Assembly (NCBI GenBank): GCA_037349105.1
Contig: JAYJMM010000114.1
Span: 5,199,501 to 5,263,500, forward strand
Reading direction: 5' to 3'
From: Limnomonas spitsbergensis
Taxonomy: Eukaryota; Chlorophyta; Chlorophyceae; Chlamydomonadales
DNA length: 64,000 nt
Of this stretch, positions 43,601 through 58,600 are shown one piece after another; the stretch's first letter is position 1, and every line of letters starts with the position of its first letter. The notes under the pieces are model-generated. The model saw only the letters and a list, made by a program, of their open reading frames with translations. It was not told the DNA's origin and ran no database searches. Both the position numbers and the translations under genes were made by a program.

Positions 43601-46600
43601 TGCGCATCTTTGGGCTGCAGTTGACGCTTCTTTGCGTCTTGGTACAGCTGATCCAGGTACCTACAACGCATGACAAAAGTGTGACGGGACATGGCATCGA
43701 AATTCAAAAGAGTAATTACGTGTGCAACCGTGTTCAAACTGCTGCTGCTGTGGCTATTTCTTTACGTTTTGGAACATCTGGTTTAGATACCTAGACCGCA
43801 TGGCAAAAGTGTGACAGCAGTGTGGGGAAGAATGTACAGGAAAGTGTGCGAGTGTGCGCTGACCCCTCGCAACGACACGAGTGTCCACGGAAAATTAATG
43901 ACTGGTTTTCTCGGTGAAATTCATTCTTACTGTGGCATCCCTTAAGACTAGCTCCGACATTTTCTCTTCCTCTCTCTCTCCCCCCTCTCCCTCTCTCCCC
44001 CCCTCTTGAGTGAACCAGCCAAACCCAGACAAAATGAGTGTAAGCCGTCGGCGGCATCCCACCAGCTCTGCCGCCACAACGGCTGCCCAGCGTCTCCTTA
44101 TTTCGTCATTCTGAATTGGCTTGGATTGGCCTCCCTCGGATTATAAACCATATCATAATATTGCATTTATTAATAATGGTCATAATAAGACCTTTATTAC
44201 GGCCCAAAGCAATAGTGTGACCCATCAGCAGCATCCCACCAGCGCCTGTCACCACAACACATGCCCAGTTTTTCCCTCCCTTATAATTATAATAGGATTA
44301 TAGGATTATAGGATATAACAGGATTATAGGATTATAGGATATAATAGGATTATAGGATTATAGGATATAATAGGATTATAGGATTATAGGATATAACAGG
44401 ATATAACAGGATTATAGGATTATAGGATTATAGGATTATAGGATCATAGGATTATAGGATTATAGGATTATAGGATTATAGGATTATAGGATATAATAGG
44501 ATTATAGGATTACAGGATATAACAGGATTATAGGATGTATTAGGATATAACAGGATATAATAGGATTATAGGATTATAGGATATAATAGGATTATAGGAT
44601 TATATGATTATAGGATATAGCAGGATATAGTAGGATGATAGGATGATAGGATTATAGGATATAATAGGATTATAGGATTATAGGATATAACAGGATATAA
44701 TAGGATATAATAGGATTATAGGATTATAGGATTATAGGATATAATAGGATTATAAGAATTATAGGATATAACAGGATATAATAGGATTATAGGATATAAT
44801 AGGATTATAGGATTATAGGATATAACAGGATATAACAGATTATAGGATTATAGGATATAACAGGATATAATAGGATTAGAGGATATAATAGGATTATAGG
44901 ATTATAGGATTATAGGATATAACAGGATATAACAGGATTATAGGATGTATTAGGATATAACAGGATATAACAGGATTATAGGATGTAATAGGACTATAGG
45001 ATTATAAGGCCCTCCCTGGCATTGTAAGAAAAACACATTATGGATTATACATAGGTAGATATAAATATAATTCCCTCCCTAAGGTTGTAAGTAACCCTAA
45101 ACCCTGAACCCTGAACCCACCGCACCTTGCGTATTCAAAGTAGCCCTTCTCCCACTTTTCATCGACCTTGATCGCAGACTCAAACAGACGCTTCAGATCC
45201 AGGTAGCCCATCTGGCCCTACGGCAGCATGAACATCAACAATGTTTAGTTTTCGGCTACAAGTCCACCTTATTCAGGCCGCCTCGCGGCCTCGAAAGACC
45301 TGATTGGGACCAAGCTTGGGCCAGTCTACGACTGGTAGCCCAAGCAGCACGGCTGACCCCCCCCCCCCCCGGCCAGAGGCCGGAGTGTAGCTGACATGTA
45401 GCTGAGTCACGGGAAAAAAAGCACCGGGCACCAGCACCAGCACCAGCCAGGAGCAGTTTCAGTATCAGTCATGAGGCGCAGCAACACCTGCTCGAAGCCT
45501 GTTTCAAAAACAGTCATTAAGATCCAGGTAGCCCATCTGGCCCTATGGCAGCATCAGCATCAGCATCAGCATCAGCATCAGCATCAGCATCAGCATCAGC
45601 ATCAGCATCAGCATCAGCATCAGCATCAGCATCAGCATCAGCATCAGCATCAGCATCAGCATCAGCATCAGCATCAGCATCAGCATCAGCAAGTTGTGAG
45701 TGGTAGCAGCAGTCACAAGTTGTCACGACAAATGCCGGGGTCAAAGAAACGCTTGAATGCCAAGAAGCCCATCTGGCCCTAAGGCAGCATCAGCAACAAT
45801 CAGCTGCCTGATTAAAAACAGACATTTGAGTGCAAGGTAGGCAGGTAGCCCAACTGGCCCTAATGCAGCATCAGTAACAACCGGCTGCAGTTGTAGTTTG
45901 AGCCATTCGTGATTGCAGCACCTGCCCAAATCAGCCGGTTTCAAACAGACGCTTGAATGCCGGGTGGGTAAAACAGTGGAAGCCATCAAACCCTAAACCA
46001 GCTTTCAGCCTAAAGCTCGACTCTAAACCCTAAACAGGAGAGGCCCTCAAACCCTATATAACCTTTCAGTCTAAACCACGACCAGCCCTCCCTTCCTACC
46101 TCTGCCACAGTCCATGCGGCCAGCTTCACCGCAGTCTCAGCTTGACCCTAAAACAGCCCACATATATACGAGCAAAAACCCTGAACCCTTCACCAGCCCA
46201 CATATATACGAGCAAAAACCCTGAACCCTTCACCAGCCCACATATATACGAGCAAAAACCCTGAACCCTTCACCAGCCCACACATATACGAGCAAAAGCC
46301 CTGAACCCTTCACCAGCCCATATATATACGAGCAAAAACCCTGAACCCTGAACTTGCCGACACATAATGACATAAATGAGCAAAACCCCTTAACCCTAAA
46401 CCAGCCCACTCATAAACGAGTAACAACCCTAAACCCTATACCAGCCCACTCATAACCCTGATCCACCCCAAACATAGACATTTAACCCTTAACCAGCCCC
46501 CCCCCCCCCTATCTCTGCGGTGGTCCATGAGGCCAGCTTCACCGCAACCTTGGCATACCTCTGGCCCTTCACTTCCACCTCAGCTTCACACATTAACCCT

Positions 46601-49600
46601 GAACCCTCAACCAGCCCTCCCCCTTACCTCTGCGGCGGTCCATGTGGCCAGCTTCACCGCGACCTTGGCGTGCCACTGGCGTTTGACAGGGTTGGTGTCG
46701 TCCCTAGGATCAAACCTGGGGTTGACAGAGTGTGGGAGGGTAGGATCAAGGGTTATGACACAGGGTTTAAGTGTAGTGTCCAAATGCCAGGGTTAAAATG
46801 CCAGGGATTCAATGCCAGGGTTTTAAGTTCAAACTTAAAAAGGGGTCAGGTTAAAGTTCAAGTCTGAAGGTTATGGGGTTCAGGATTGCGGGGGGGACGT
46901 CAGATCACACCAGATCCAATTAGATATAATGGTAGTGCTACACCTACCCCTTCAGGGCTGCCTGCAGTTACTTAATGGAGGGGTACTGCTTGCCCATCTG
47001 CCACCACAGCCTGGCGCGCTCCAGATCCGATCCGATCCGATCCGATCTTACCAGATCCAATCAGATCCGATAATATCAAATCAAATCTAACGGCAGTGTC
47101 GCACATACCCCTTGAGGGCTGCCTGCAGCTCCTCGATGGCGCGGTACTGCTTGCCCATCTGCCACCACAGCCTGGCGCGCTCCAGAACCGCCCCTGGGGC
47201 CTCCCTTGCAATGGCCTCCAGCGTTGCAGTGGCCGCAGCCTCGGGCTGGCCTGTGAAGTTAGGTTGGGGGGTGGGAGTTTGAAACGAACCTCCAGAACCG
47301 CCCCTAGGGCCTCCCTCGCGATGGCCATCAGCGTGGCAGTGGTCGCAGCCTCGGGCTGGCCTGTAGGTCGAGGCATGGGTTTAAAAACCGAGCTCTTCAC
47401 GGTCTTCGGCGTGGCAGTGGCGGCTGCTTCAGGCTGACCTGCAAGTTTAGGCGTTGGGTTTAATGTTTTAAGCCGCGCCCCAGAACCGCCGCGGGGGCCT
47501 CTCGCGAGATGAACCGCCGCGGGGGCCTCTCGCAAGATGAACCGCCGCGGGGGCCTCTCGCAAGATCGCCTTAAACGAGGCGGTGGCCGTCAAGTGTTGG
47601 CCAGCCGTCAAATTTGAATTTCGTTTATATACCCGTTTTCAGCTTTCAAATTCAAAAAATGAGCTCACCTGTGCTCCGACATAGCTTAGCGTACTGCAGC
47701 CAAGACAGCCCCGCCTCGTGACCCAGGTTGAGGATGTCCGCCAGCTGGCGCCGCATCGACAGCAGGGGCTCCTGGATCCCCAGGCTCGGCTATACGGCCA
47801 GGGAAGAGGAGGAGGTGGGGTTTAGGGTTTAGGGTGTAGGGCTTAGGATTTAGGGTTTATGGATGATCTAAGAGGTTGAGGATTTCCGCAAGCTGGCGCC
47901 ACCATGACACAGGGGACTCTCCTGGATCCCCAGGCTCGGCAATTCAGTCAAAGAGGAGTCAGACAGGGTACAGGGTTTATACAGCCAAAGAGGAGTCAGA
48001 CAGGGTACAGGGTTTATACAGCCAAAGAGGAGTCAGACAGGGTACAGGGTTTATACAGCCAAAGAGGAGTCAGACAGGGTACAGGGTTTATACAGTCAAA
48101 GAGGAGTCAGGCAGGCTGTTGGATCCCCACAGGCACGGCTGCACCGTCAGGGAGGAGGTAGACCGGGTTCGGGGGGGTAGGGTTGGGAGTTTGTCTAGGA
48201 GGTTGCCGATTAAACCCTGCACCCTGGACACAAAGCTGGGATGCAAAGAGTTAGGGAGGAGGCGGCCTTGCTACGCCTTGACGTCGTGTCTTGGTCGGAG
48301 TAATTTATTTGTTAAGTTTGTATTCAGTGTTCATGAAAAGTTTGCAGGTACCATTATTAAGTATTAACAAAAGCATTATATTTATTCAGAGGTAAATCGG
48401 AAGGTCTGGGCGGACGAAAACGGTTACATTTGAACCCTAATTCCTAAACAAATATTGTGAGAGTAAAGAGGCCAACCGTCACGAGCCAAAAACCCTTAAC
48501 CCTAAACCCTTAACCCTTAACCCTAAAGCTTAAACCTAGGACGAGCACAGTTTCATTTAATGCTTATGTCTTTGCTACACATTTGACATTATTTCTGAGA
48601 CCAATCACGAATGATGACGGTGCTCACAATACATGAGACTTGATGGTCCGGGGTTCGATGTGCCTCACCTGTGTGGCTGCCAGCCGTTCCCGCCACCGGA
48701 AGCGCGCCTCAAAGGCAGGCACCGCAAAGCCTGTCTTGTCCTGCAAGATGGTCAAAGCGTCCTGCACCTCCTGGGGGGAGGAGGGAGATGGCAGCAACAG
48801 TGGGGGCATTAGCAGCAGCTTTGTGAGAGCGTCTGCATCAGCAGTGTCTGCATCAGCAGCAGCAAGAGGGCAACGCGAAGCCTGCCTTATCCTGAAGATT
48901 ATCTGAGCCCTGTTTATACCTGCAGCATGTGCAGCCTGGCCACGAGGTGATAAACCCTCATTTAGCTAAATACCAACCCTACACCCTCAACCCTGTTTAT
49001 ACCTGCAGCATGTGCAGCCTGGCCACGTGAGTACAAACCCTACTGTCCTTTACCATAAACCCTGAATTTTATACCCTCAACCCTGCCTATACCTGAAGCA
49101 TGTGCAGCCTGGCCACGTGAGTACAAACCCTACTGTCCTTTACCATAAACCCTGAATTTTATACCCTCAACCCTGCCTATACCTGAAGCATGTGCAGCCT
49201 GGCGACATGAGGGTATGCCCTGACGTAGGACTCCTGGCTGATAGCCGGGAGGATGGCCATGATGTTGTGGCGGGCGTTGATTAACCCCACTCGTACCGCC
49301 TCGTAGTTCCCTGCAGATGTGTGGGGAGGGTATGGGGAGGTGTGGGGATGATGGCCATGATGCAAGAGGAGTACGGGCAAGTGTGGAAATCTATGGGTGT
49401 GGGGGGGGAGGTGCGTTTTTTTACCGGTATTAATTACCTTTTTATGGCATTTTCATGTTTGCTTCACGGTTTGTATCTGTGCCGTCTTTATGTTATAGAT
49501 CAGTACGAGGACCAGAATGCTTGCCCTTTGTAAAATTTTGGACTGGTACAAGCTTTACGGGTCTAGCACGGTACATGTTGTGCGAATCGTTTACATTAAT

Positions 49601-52600
49601 TGACTTATATTAATTGATTTGTATTAATTGATTTGTATTAACTGATTTGTATTAATCGATTTATATTAATTGATTTATTGGTGCAGTGTCAGCAGCAGCC
49701 CCCCCACAAACAGCTCACTGCTTCCAAGTCCACGCCTCAATATATATTATTTAGCTATTACCAGATGTACGGCGCCAGCACATTTGTTAATTTCCTGACA
49801 GCTATGTTATTTCATATTGCGTAAAACCACGGACCTTGATGCAGCGCCAGCATCAGGCACCCCACGCACCCCCCCCACAGCTTCCTAGTCAATGCCTAAT
49901 GGCACATCTATCAATAAGTTCTGCACCAGCATATTTATTTATTCATTTATCAATATGTACTGCACCAGCGTATTTATTAATTCATTTATCAATATGTACT
50001 GCACCAGCATATTTATTAATTCATTTATCAACATGTACTGCACCAGCATATTTATTAATTCATTTATCAACATGTACTGCACCAGCATATTTATTAATTC
50101 ATTTATCAATATGTACTGCACCAGCATATTTATTAATTCATTTATCAACATGTACTGCACCAGCATATTTATTAATTCATTTGTCAATATGTTCTGCACC
50201 AGCATATTTATTAATTCATTTATCAATATGTACTGCACCAGCATATTTATTAATTCATTTGTCAATATGTTCTGCACCAGCATATTTATTAATTCATTTA
50301 TCAATATGTACTTCACCAGCATATTTATTAATTCATTTGTCAATATGTTCTGCACCAGCATATTTATTAATTCATTTATCAATATGTACTGCACCAGCGT
50401 ATTTATTAATTCATTTATCGACCGCCAGTATACCACAACGAGGTATTAACTTTCTCCACGGACCTTGGTGCAGCGCCAGCAACAGGCGTCCCACGCACAC
50501 ATCCCACTGCTCTTGGGGGCTCAGCCAAGATGCCCCGCTGCCGCTGCCTTGGACAGCCCCGGAAGCAAGCCGCAGAAACTCCTATGGGTGGGGAAGGTGT
50601 GGGAAGGTGTGAGAAGGTGTGGGAAGGTATGAGACACATGAGGTTTCAGCCAAGACGCCCAACTGCCGCTGCCTTGGGCAGCCCCGGTAGCAAACCGCAG
50701 GAACTCCTGTGGGTGGGAAAGGTGTGGGAAGGACTGGGGAGGTGGGGGAAATGTGGGGAGGTATGGGAAGGTATGGGACACATGAGGGCTCAGCCAGGAT
50801 GTACACTAGGGCTTCACACTAGGCGAGCTCCCTCCTCCCCCTATATCAGGGCTCTGTCCCACTCAAGTGCAGCACGTCCAAGTTCCCCCACTTAGACGTT
50901 GCATGCAGCGTTTCTCGTTTTTCGTGACTCAGCTACATTTCAGCTACACTCCGGCCTCTGGTGGCCGGAGACCCTGTTTGTGGCCAGCCATGCTGCTCTG
51001 ACCACCAGTCGTAGGCCGGTCCCAATCGGGCCCTTGACGGCCGCCTGAGGCGGCCTGACCCCGGTGGCGTTGTCGCCGATTTTATGTTGTTGCTTGCGAG
51101 TTGCAAGAACATCATACAGTTCAGGGTTAACATCATACAGTTCAGGGTTAACATCATGGCTTCCTGTCCCCCCCGTCACCTCCAGGAGGGAGAGCTCTGT
51201 CTCACCATTGTTTGCTTACATTCATGTTTCCAATAACTTGACTCAAGTCAAGCCCTCAACAGCTTCGAATTTGGAAAGCTGGAAGACCTCCAGGGAGGGA
51301 GAGCTCTGTCGCCTCCCCTTATAACCCCTCAACCTCTTCTTTGGTGATGTGAACGTTTTTTTTTCTCTTTCAGGGCTGGGGGGCCCACCTCCTGGACAGG
51401 AGGGAACCCTGAATACCTCCCCCCCCCCCCCCTCCCACACATTTTAAGACACGCACACATTTTAAGACCCTAAAATAAAAATGAAAGGCATCTTTTTCCT
51501 TCCCTCACCTGCAGCACATCCCAGTTCCCCAGTCGCCAAGCTGCGGCCACCCCCAGCGCCGCCAGCTGCACCCGGCCCTGTTGTGCATGCTGCCGGATCA
51601 GCAGCCCATCCACCTGGTGAACCAGCGCCTGCAAGTGGCCCACCTAGAAAAGTGGGGTAGGGGCATGCAATTCAGCTACAATACAGCTACAATTCAGCCA
51701 CAAATCAGCTATATGCCAGCTGCACCCGGCCCTGTGCCGCCTGCTGCAGGAACAGCAGCCCATCCACCTGGTGTACCAGCGCCTGCAAGTGGCCCACCAA
51801 GACAAGTGGAGGGGGGCATGCACAAGCAGCACTTGCTTCAGCTACATTCCTGCCACAATTCAGCTACATCAAGGCCTGCTGCATCTGCTGTCTGATCAGC
51901 AGCCCATCCACCTGGTGTGCCAGCGCCTGCAAGTGGCCCACCTGGACAGGTGAGGGGAGGGGGACTGCACAAGCGCAATTTGCATCAGCTACATTTAAGC
52001 TATAGTGAAGCTACTGTTTAGCAACAGTTCAGCTACTATTCAGCTACTATTTAGCTACAGTTCAGCTACTATTCAGCTACTATTTAGCTGCGCCCAGGCT
52101 TGCAGAGCTTGCTGCCTGATCAACAGTACTTCCCTCCTGGTGGACCAGCACCTGCAAGTGGCACACCTAGGTAAGTGTGTGTGTGTGGGAGGGGGGCAAG
52201 CTGACCGCTTCTTTCAGCTACAGTTCAGCTACCAAACCAACATCAATTCAGCTACAAAATCCGCTAAAATCCAGCACCACAAGGGGGAGGCCCGGCGCAC
52301 CCAGCCCTGCCGCACCTGCCCTGCAGCTCCTGGTGTGTACTTGTGTGGAAGCTAGGGGGCGCCGCAATCACACTTCTAGGCCTGTGTTTCTACGAATGGA
52401 AAGTGCACAGCAGACAGTGCATGTGTACCGCTTACCTGCAGGAGGCAGCGCAGGCGGCCCTGCTGCAGCATGCTGACTGCGCCTGTATCCCCACCGACAT
52501 TCCCGCTGTCGATGACGACGCCCCTGGGTCCCAAGGTTGAGGCAGGCCCTTGCAAGCCCACGGGCGGCCTGGTAGGGAAGGGGGGTGGGTGAGGAGGGGT

Positions 52601-55600
52601 TGGGTGAGGGAGGCGGGGGGGTGAGGCAGGCCCTTGCAGTCCCACGGACGGCCTGGTAGGGAGGTAGAACAAGTGAGGGGGTGGTGGTGAGGCTGGCTCT
52701 GGCAAGCTTACGGGCGGCCTGGTAGGGAAGGGGGCCTGGTAGGGAGGTGGGGAGGGTGAGGGGGTGGGGGGAGTTGAGGCTGGCTCTTACAAGCCTACGG
52801 GCGGCCTGGTAGGGGTGTCAGTGGGTGGAGGCGTGATGGGTGAGGTGGGATTGTGTGTCAGTCTGTCAGAAGGGGCGGGGGGTGGGTGGGTTGTGTGAAG
52901 AGTTGAGGGGGTTGAGGGTTGAGGGATTGAGGGATTGAGGTAGGCCTGGTAGGGAGGTGGGGTGGGTGAGGTGGGTTGAGGGTTGAGGGATTGAGGGACT
53001 GAGGGATTGAGGTAGGCCTGGTAGGGAGGTGGGGTGGGTGAGGTGGGGTGGGTGAGGGGGAGTGGGTGAGGTGGGGTGGGTGAGGGGGAGTGGGTGAGGT
53101 GGGGTGGGTGAGGGGAAGGGGGTGAGGTGGGGTGGGTGAGGGTGAGGGGTGAGGAGTGAGGAGTGAGGTGGGATTGTGTGTCAGAAGGGGCGAAAGGGGT
53201 GTGTGTGTGTGAAGGGGTTGAAGGGGAAGGGGTTGAGGCTGGCCCTTGCAAGCCCACGGGCGGCCTGGAGTGTGTGTGCGTGTGTGTGTGTGCGAGGGGT
53301 GGGGTGGAGGGGTGAGGGGGTGAGGGGGGTGAGGTGAAGGGAGGGGGGTGAAGGGAGGGGGGTAAGGTGAAGGGAGGGGGGTGAAGGGAGAAGGTTGAGG
53401 TGAAGGGAGGGGGAGGGGGGGGGGAGGGGGCTGAAGGGAGGGGGAGGGGGGTGAGAGGGGTGTGGGGGGTGAAGGAAGGGGGGGTGAGGTGAATGGAGGG
53501 GGGGGTAAGGGAGAAGGGTGACCTGAAGGGAGGGGGAGGGGGGGGGAAGAGGGGTGAGGGGGGAGAAGGGAGGGGGGTGAGGTGAAAGGAGGGGGGGTGA
53601 AGGGAGGATGGTGAGCAGAAGGGAGGGGGGGGGGGTGAAGGGAGGGGGGTGAGGTGAAAGGAGGGAGGGGTAGAAGGGATGAGGGTGAGGGGGGGGAGAG
53701 GGGAGAGGTCAGATTGGCCCTAGCAAAAGCACGGGCAGCCTGGTGGGGAGTTGGGGTGAGTGGATGTGGGGGTGAGAGGGTGTTATGGCACACTAACTAA
53801 CTAACTGCACATACGATAAATAACGGCACCTGCAATACTTTTTACACCTTCCCACACACCCCTGCACCTGCGATATTTCCACACCTTCCCACACACACCC
53901 TGGCACCTCTTGGCTGTGTATGCTCCCGCCCCGGATGGTGCTCATTCACCCCTCGCCACCAGACCTGGTCGCCATACACCTCCCACACCTCCCCACGCCT
54001 TCCACACCTCCCCACACCTTCTCAAACCTCCCCACACCTCCCCGCACACCTCCTGGCTGCATGCTCTCTGCCCAGCTCGTGCTCATACAGTGCCAGCGCC
54101 TCGCCCCAGCTGCCCGCCTTCTCCGTTACCAGGATCTAGACGCTCCACACTTTTGCACACTTTCTCACACACCCCCACACTTTTTCACACCTCCCCACAC
54201 CTCCCCTCACACCTCCTGGCCGCGTGCTCTCTCCCCAGCTCGTGTTCATACAGTGCCAGTGCCTCGCCCCAGCTGCCCGCCTTCTCTGCCACCAAGATTT
54301 GGTCGCCAGTGGTCAGGCCGCCTTGCCTCAGCTGCACCAGGCCCGACAGGCCGTCCGGCTCCTCAAGCTGGCCGTACACCTCAAGCAAAAACGACACCTG
54401 AGGTAGAGGGAATATACGGTAGCAATACCAGTTTCACAAATAATTTATTAATGAAATAATTGAACAAATCTATTACTACATAAAAGAAAGATTACGGGCC
54501 GTCCTGCTGCAGCTCCAGATTACAAGCCCTAAACCTTAAACCCTGAACCCTAAACCCAAACCCTAAACCCTCCAGCTGACCGTTTAGTCCAAAACTCCAA
54601 ACAATAACGACATCAGGGGGGGGGGGGGGACTTAAGCAGTGTAAATAAGCAAATAAATAATATTATTAAAACAAATGGATGGACGAAATAAATAGAAGAC
54701 GGGTGACAGGCCGCCCTGCTATAGCTGCAATAGGCGATCCGACTGCTGGCCGTACAACAGGAACGATCCCTCATGATCCCCTCACCCAACTCGCGAGTAT
54801 TTAAATGCATATCCCTTAAGCCACCGCATTTGAGGGCAGGCAAAATGCATGTACGGGACCGGGATCAGTTTGTCTTGTCAAAAGGCGACACATCCCAGCC
54901 GTCATAAAAAAGGCGACACATTCCAGCCGTCACCTGGTCCGTCTTGTCAAAAGGGTTAAGGGTTGAAGGTAAGGGTTTAGGGTTTAGGGTTTAGGGTTAA
55001 GGCCACACATCCCAGCTGTCACGAGGTCCGCCTTGTCAAAAGGGTTAAGGGTTTGGGTTAAGGGTTAAGGGTTTAGGCGAGACACATCCCAGCAGTCACC
55101 TGGTCCGCCTTGTACGCCACGGACAGGTGGGCCGAAGCGTTCATCGCCCCGCCGTTCTCGGCTCGCACAAAGGTCTCAAAGTACTGCAGAGCGCGAGCGT
55201 GCGCGCCGCACCTGTACAGGGATTGGGAGAAGGGGAGGGGGGTAGAGTAAGGCAAGGGAGAGGCAGGTGGGGGAGGCGGGTGGGGGAGAGGAATGAGCAC
55301 TCCAGTGGGAAGTATGGGGGTAAGTAAGGAAAGGGAGTGGCGGGTGGGGGAGGAAGGGGAGGGTGCGGATAGTGTAGAAGGGAAGGGAGGAGGGGGGCGG
55401 CGGGCAGGGCGCCTGGGGTGAGGGGAGAGATGTGTGCACTCCAGTGGGGAGGAGGGAGGGAGTAAGGCAAGGGAGAAACAGGTGGGGGAGGCTGGGGAGG
55501 GTGGGGGAGTAAAGAAGGGGAGGGGGCGGGGATAAGGCAAGAGAGAGGGGTGGGGGAGGGCAGGGGAGGGTGCGGGGAGCGGGGAGCAGAGAAGGGGAGG

Positions 55601-58600
55601 GGGGGAGTAAGGCAAGGAAGAGGCGGGCAGGAGCGGCGGGGAAGGGTGGCAGGGCATGGGAAGCGGGGCAAGAAGCAGGAGCGAGAGGCCGGCGGGGGCA
55701 TGGGGGCGGGGCGTTTGAAACGGGGACGAGATGCGGGCGGGGGCGGGAGAACAGGTGCGGGGCGAGTGGGGAGCGGGAGTGGGGGCCAGGAACGGAGACG
55801 AAAGGCAGTGGCAGGGGCGGGGCAGGGGCGGGGGCGAGGACGGAGGGCGGGAACGAGGGGCGTGCGGGGGCGGGGGGCCAGGGTGCAGGGCGAGTGGGAG
55901 AGGAGAGCGTGGAGCAGGAGTGGGAGCCAGAAGCGGAGACGAAAGGCGGGGGCGGGGGCGGGGGCGGGAGCGGGGGGCTATAATGCAGGGCGAGTGGGGA
56001 GCGGGGAGGGAGAGGTGGACAGTGAGCGGCGAGTGGAGCGAGTGGGGAGTGAGGCAGAAAGCAGGCAGGAGAGCAAGGGGGAAGGGGGGGGGGGCAGGAG
56101 GTGGGGGTCACCAGACAGATGGAGGGGACATCTAGGGTTGAGGGTTGTGTAGGTTTTGATGTTTGATGTGAAGCTTGTTGGTATGAGCTCATAGGTCAGT
56201 AAGGTTCAGGGTTCAGCGTTCTCTCCCTCACCAGTCAGGTTCAGGGTCCAGGGTCATAGGTTCGGGTTAAGGGTGAAGGGCTCTTTCCCCTCACCAGCTG
56301 ATTTCAGGGTTGAGGGTTATGGGTTTGGGTTCAAAGGTTCAGCGTTTTCTCCCTCACCTTTCAGGTTAAGGGTTAAGGGCTCTTTCCCCTTGAAAGCTGG
56401 CTTCAGGGTTGGGTGCATAGGATAAGTTGCTGAGGGATTTACTGCCCTCACCGGAAGGCCGCCTGCGCAAGTGCTCTCTTGGGTATGCTGGCCAGGAAGT
56501 GCGCCACGTGGCGGACAAACGGCGGCCGCTCCAACTCAGCGGCTTCCGCAGTGGAGGCCGGCCGGCCAGCGACCTAGGGATCAGCAGCAGGATCAGCAGC
56601 GGGATCAGGAGGGTCGGCAGAATCAGCAGAATCAGCAGGATCAGCAGGATCAGCAGGGTCAGCGGGATCAGCGGGATCAGCAGGGTCGGCAGAATCAGCA
56701 GAATTAGCAGGATCAGCGGGATCAGCAGGGTCAGCGGGATCAGCAGGATCAGCAGATTCAGCAGGATCAGCAGGATCAGCAGAAGGATCAACATAATCAG
56801 CAGAATCAGCAGGATCAGCAGGATCAGCAGAATCAGCAGGGTCAGCGGGATCAGCAGGATGAGCAGAAGCATCAACAGAATCAGCGGGATCAGCAGGATC
56901 AGCAGGATCAGCCGAATCAGCAGGGTCAGCGGGATCAGCAGGATGAGCAGAAGCATCAACAGAATCAACGGGATCAGCAGGATCAGCAGGATCAGCAGAA
57001 AATTCAACAGAATCAGCGGGATCAGCAGGATCAGCAAGAGCTTCAGGCGCAGCAGTGGAGAGAAGCGTGAGGGCATCATCAGCATCAGCAGAATTAAGCC
57101 CCCCCTCCCCCTTCTTGCACCTGATCCCCCCCTCCCCCTTCTTGCACCTGATCCCCCCCCCCTCCCCCTTCTTGCACCTGATCCCCCCCTCCCCCTTCTT
57201 GCACCTGATCCCCCCCCTCACCCTTCTTGCACCTGATCCCCCCCCTCCCCCTTCTTGCACCTGATCCCCCCCCCTCCCCCTTCTTGCACCCGATCCCCCC
57301 CCTCCCCCTTCTTGCACCTGATCCCCCCCCACCCCCTTCTTGCACCTGATCCCCCCCTCTCCCCCTCTTGCACCTGATCCCCCCCCTCCCCCTTCTTGCA
57401 CCTGACCCCCCCCCTCCCCCTTCTTGCACCTGATCCCCCCCCTCCCCCTTCTTGCACCTGATCCCCCCCCTCCCCCTTCTTGCACCTGATCCCCCCCCTC
57501 CCCCTTCTTGCACCTGATCCCCCCCCTCCCCCTTCTTGCACCTGATCCCCCCCCCTCCCCCTTCTTGCACCTGATCCCCCCCCCCTCCCCCTTCTTGCAC
57601 CTGATCCCCCCCCCTCCCCCTTCTTGCACCTGATCCCCCTCCTCCCCCTTCTTGCACCTGATCCCCCCCCTCCCCCTTCTTGCACCTGATCCCCCCCTCC
57701 CCCTTCTTGCACCTGATCCCCCTCCTCCCCCTTCTTGCACCTGATCCCCCCCCTCCCCCTTCTTGCACCTGACCCCCCCCCCCCTCCCCCTTCTTGCACC
57801 TGATCCCCCCCCCCCCCCTCCCCCTTCTTGCACCTGACCCCCCCCCTCCCCCTTCTTGCACCTGATCCCCCCCCTCCCCCTTCTTGCACCTGATCACCCC
57901 CCTCCCCCTTCTTGCACCTGATCCCCCCCCCTCCCCCTTCTTGCACCTGATCCCCCCCCTCCCCCTTCTTGCACCTGATCCCCCCCCTCCCCCTTCTTGC
58001 ACCTGATCCCCCCCCTCCCCCTTCTTGCACCTGATCCCCCCCCTCCCCCTTCTTGCACCTGATCCCCCCCCCTCCCCCTTCTTGCACCTGACCCCCCCCC
58101 TCCCCCTTCTTGCACCTGATCCCCCCCCTCCCCCTTCTTGCACCTGATCCCCCCCCCTCCCCCTTCTTGCACCTGATCCCCCCCCTCCCCCTTCTTGCAC
58201 CTGATCCCCCCCCTCCCCCTTCTTGCACCTGATCCCCCCCCCTCCCCCTTCTTGCACCTGATCCCCCTCCTCCCCCTTCTTGCACCTGATCCCCCCCTCC
58301 CCCTTCTTGCACCTGATCCCCCCCTCCCCCTTATTGCACCTGATCCCCCTCCTCCCCCTTCTTGCACCTGATCCCCCCCCTCCCCCTTCTTGCACCTGAT
58401 CCCCCTCCTCCCCCTTATTGCACCTGACCCCCCCCCTCCCCCTTCTTGCACCTGATCCCCCCCCCTCCCCCTTCTTGCACCTGATCCCCCCCCTCCCCCT
58501 TCTTGCACCTGATCCCCCCCCTCCCCCTTCTTGCACCTGATCCCCCTCCTCCCCTTCTTGCACCTGATCCCCCTCCTCCACCTTCTTGCACCTGATCCCC

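Noticed and set aside
49925..50420. 39-bp array as a CRISPR or centromere-type satellite
   Set aside because: No unique spacers; units derive from the neighbouring exon edge; only 0.5 kb long.
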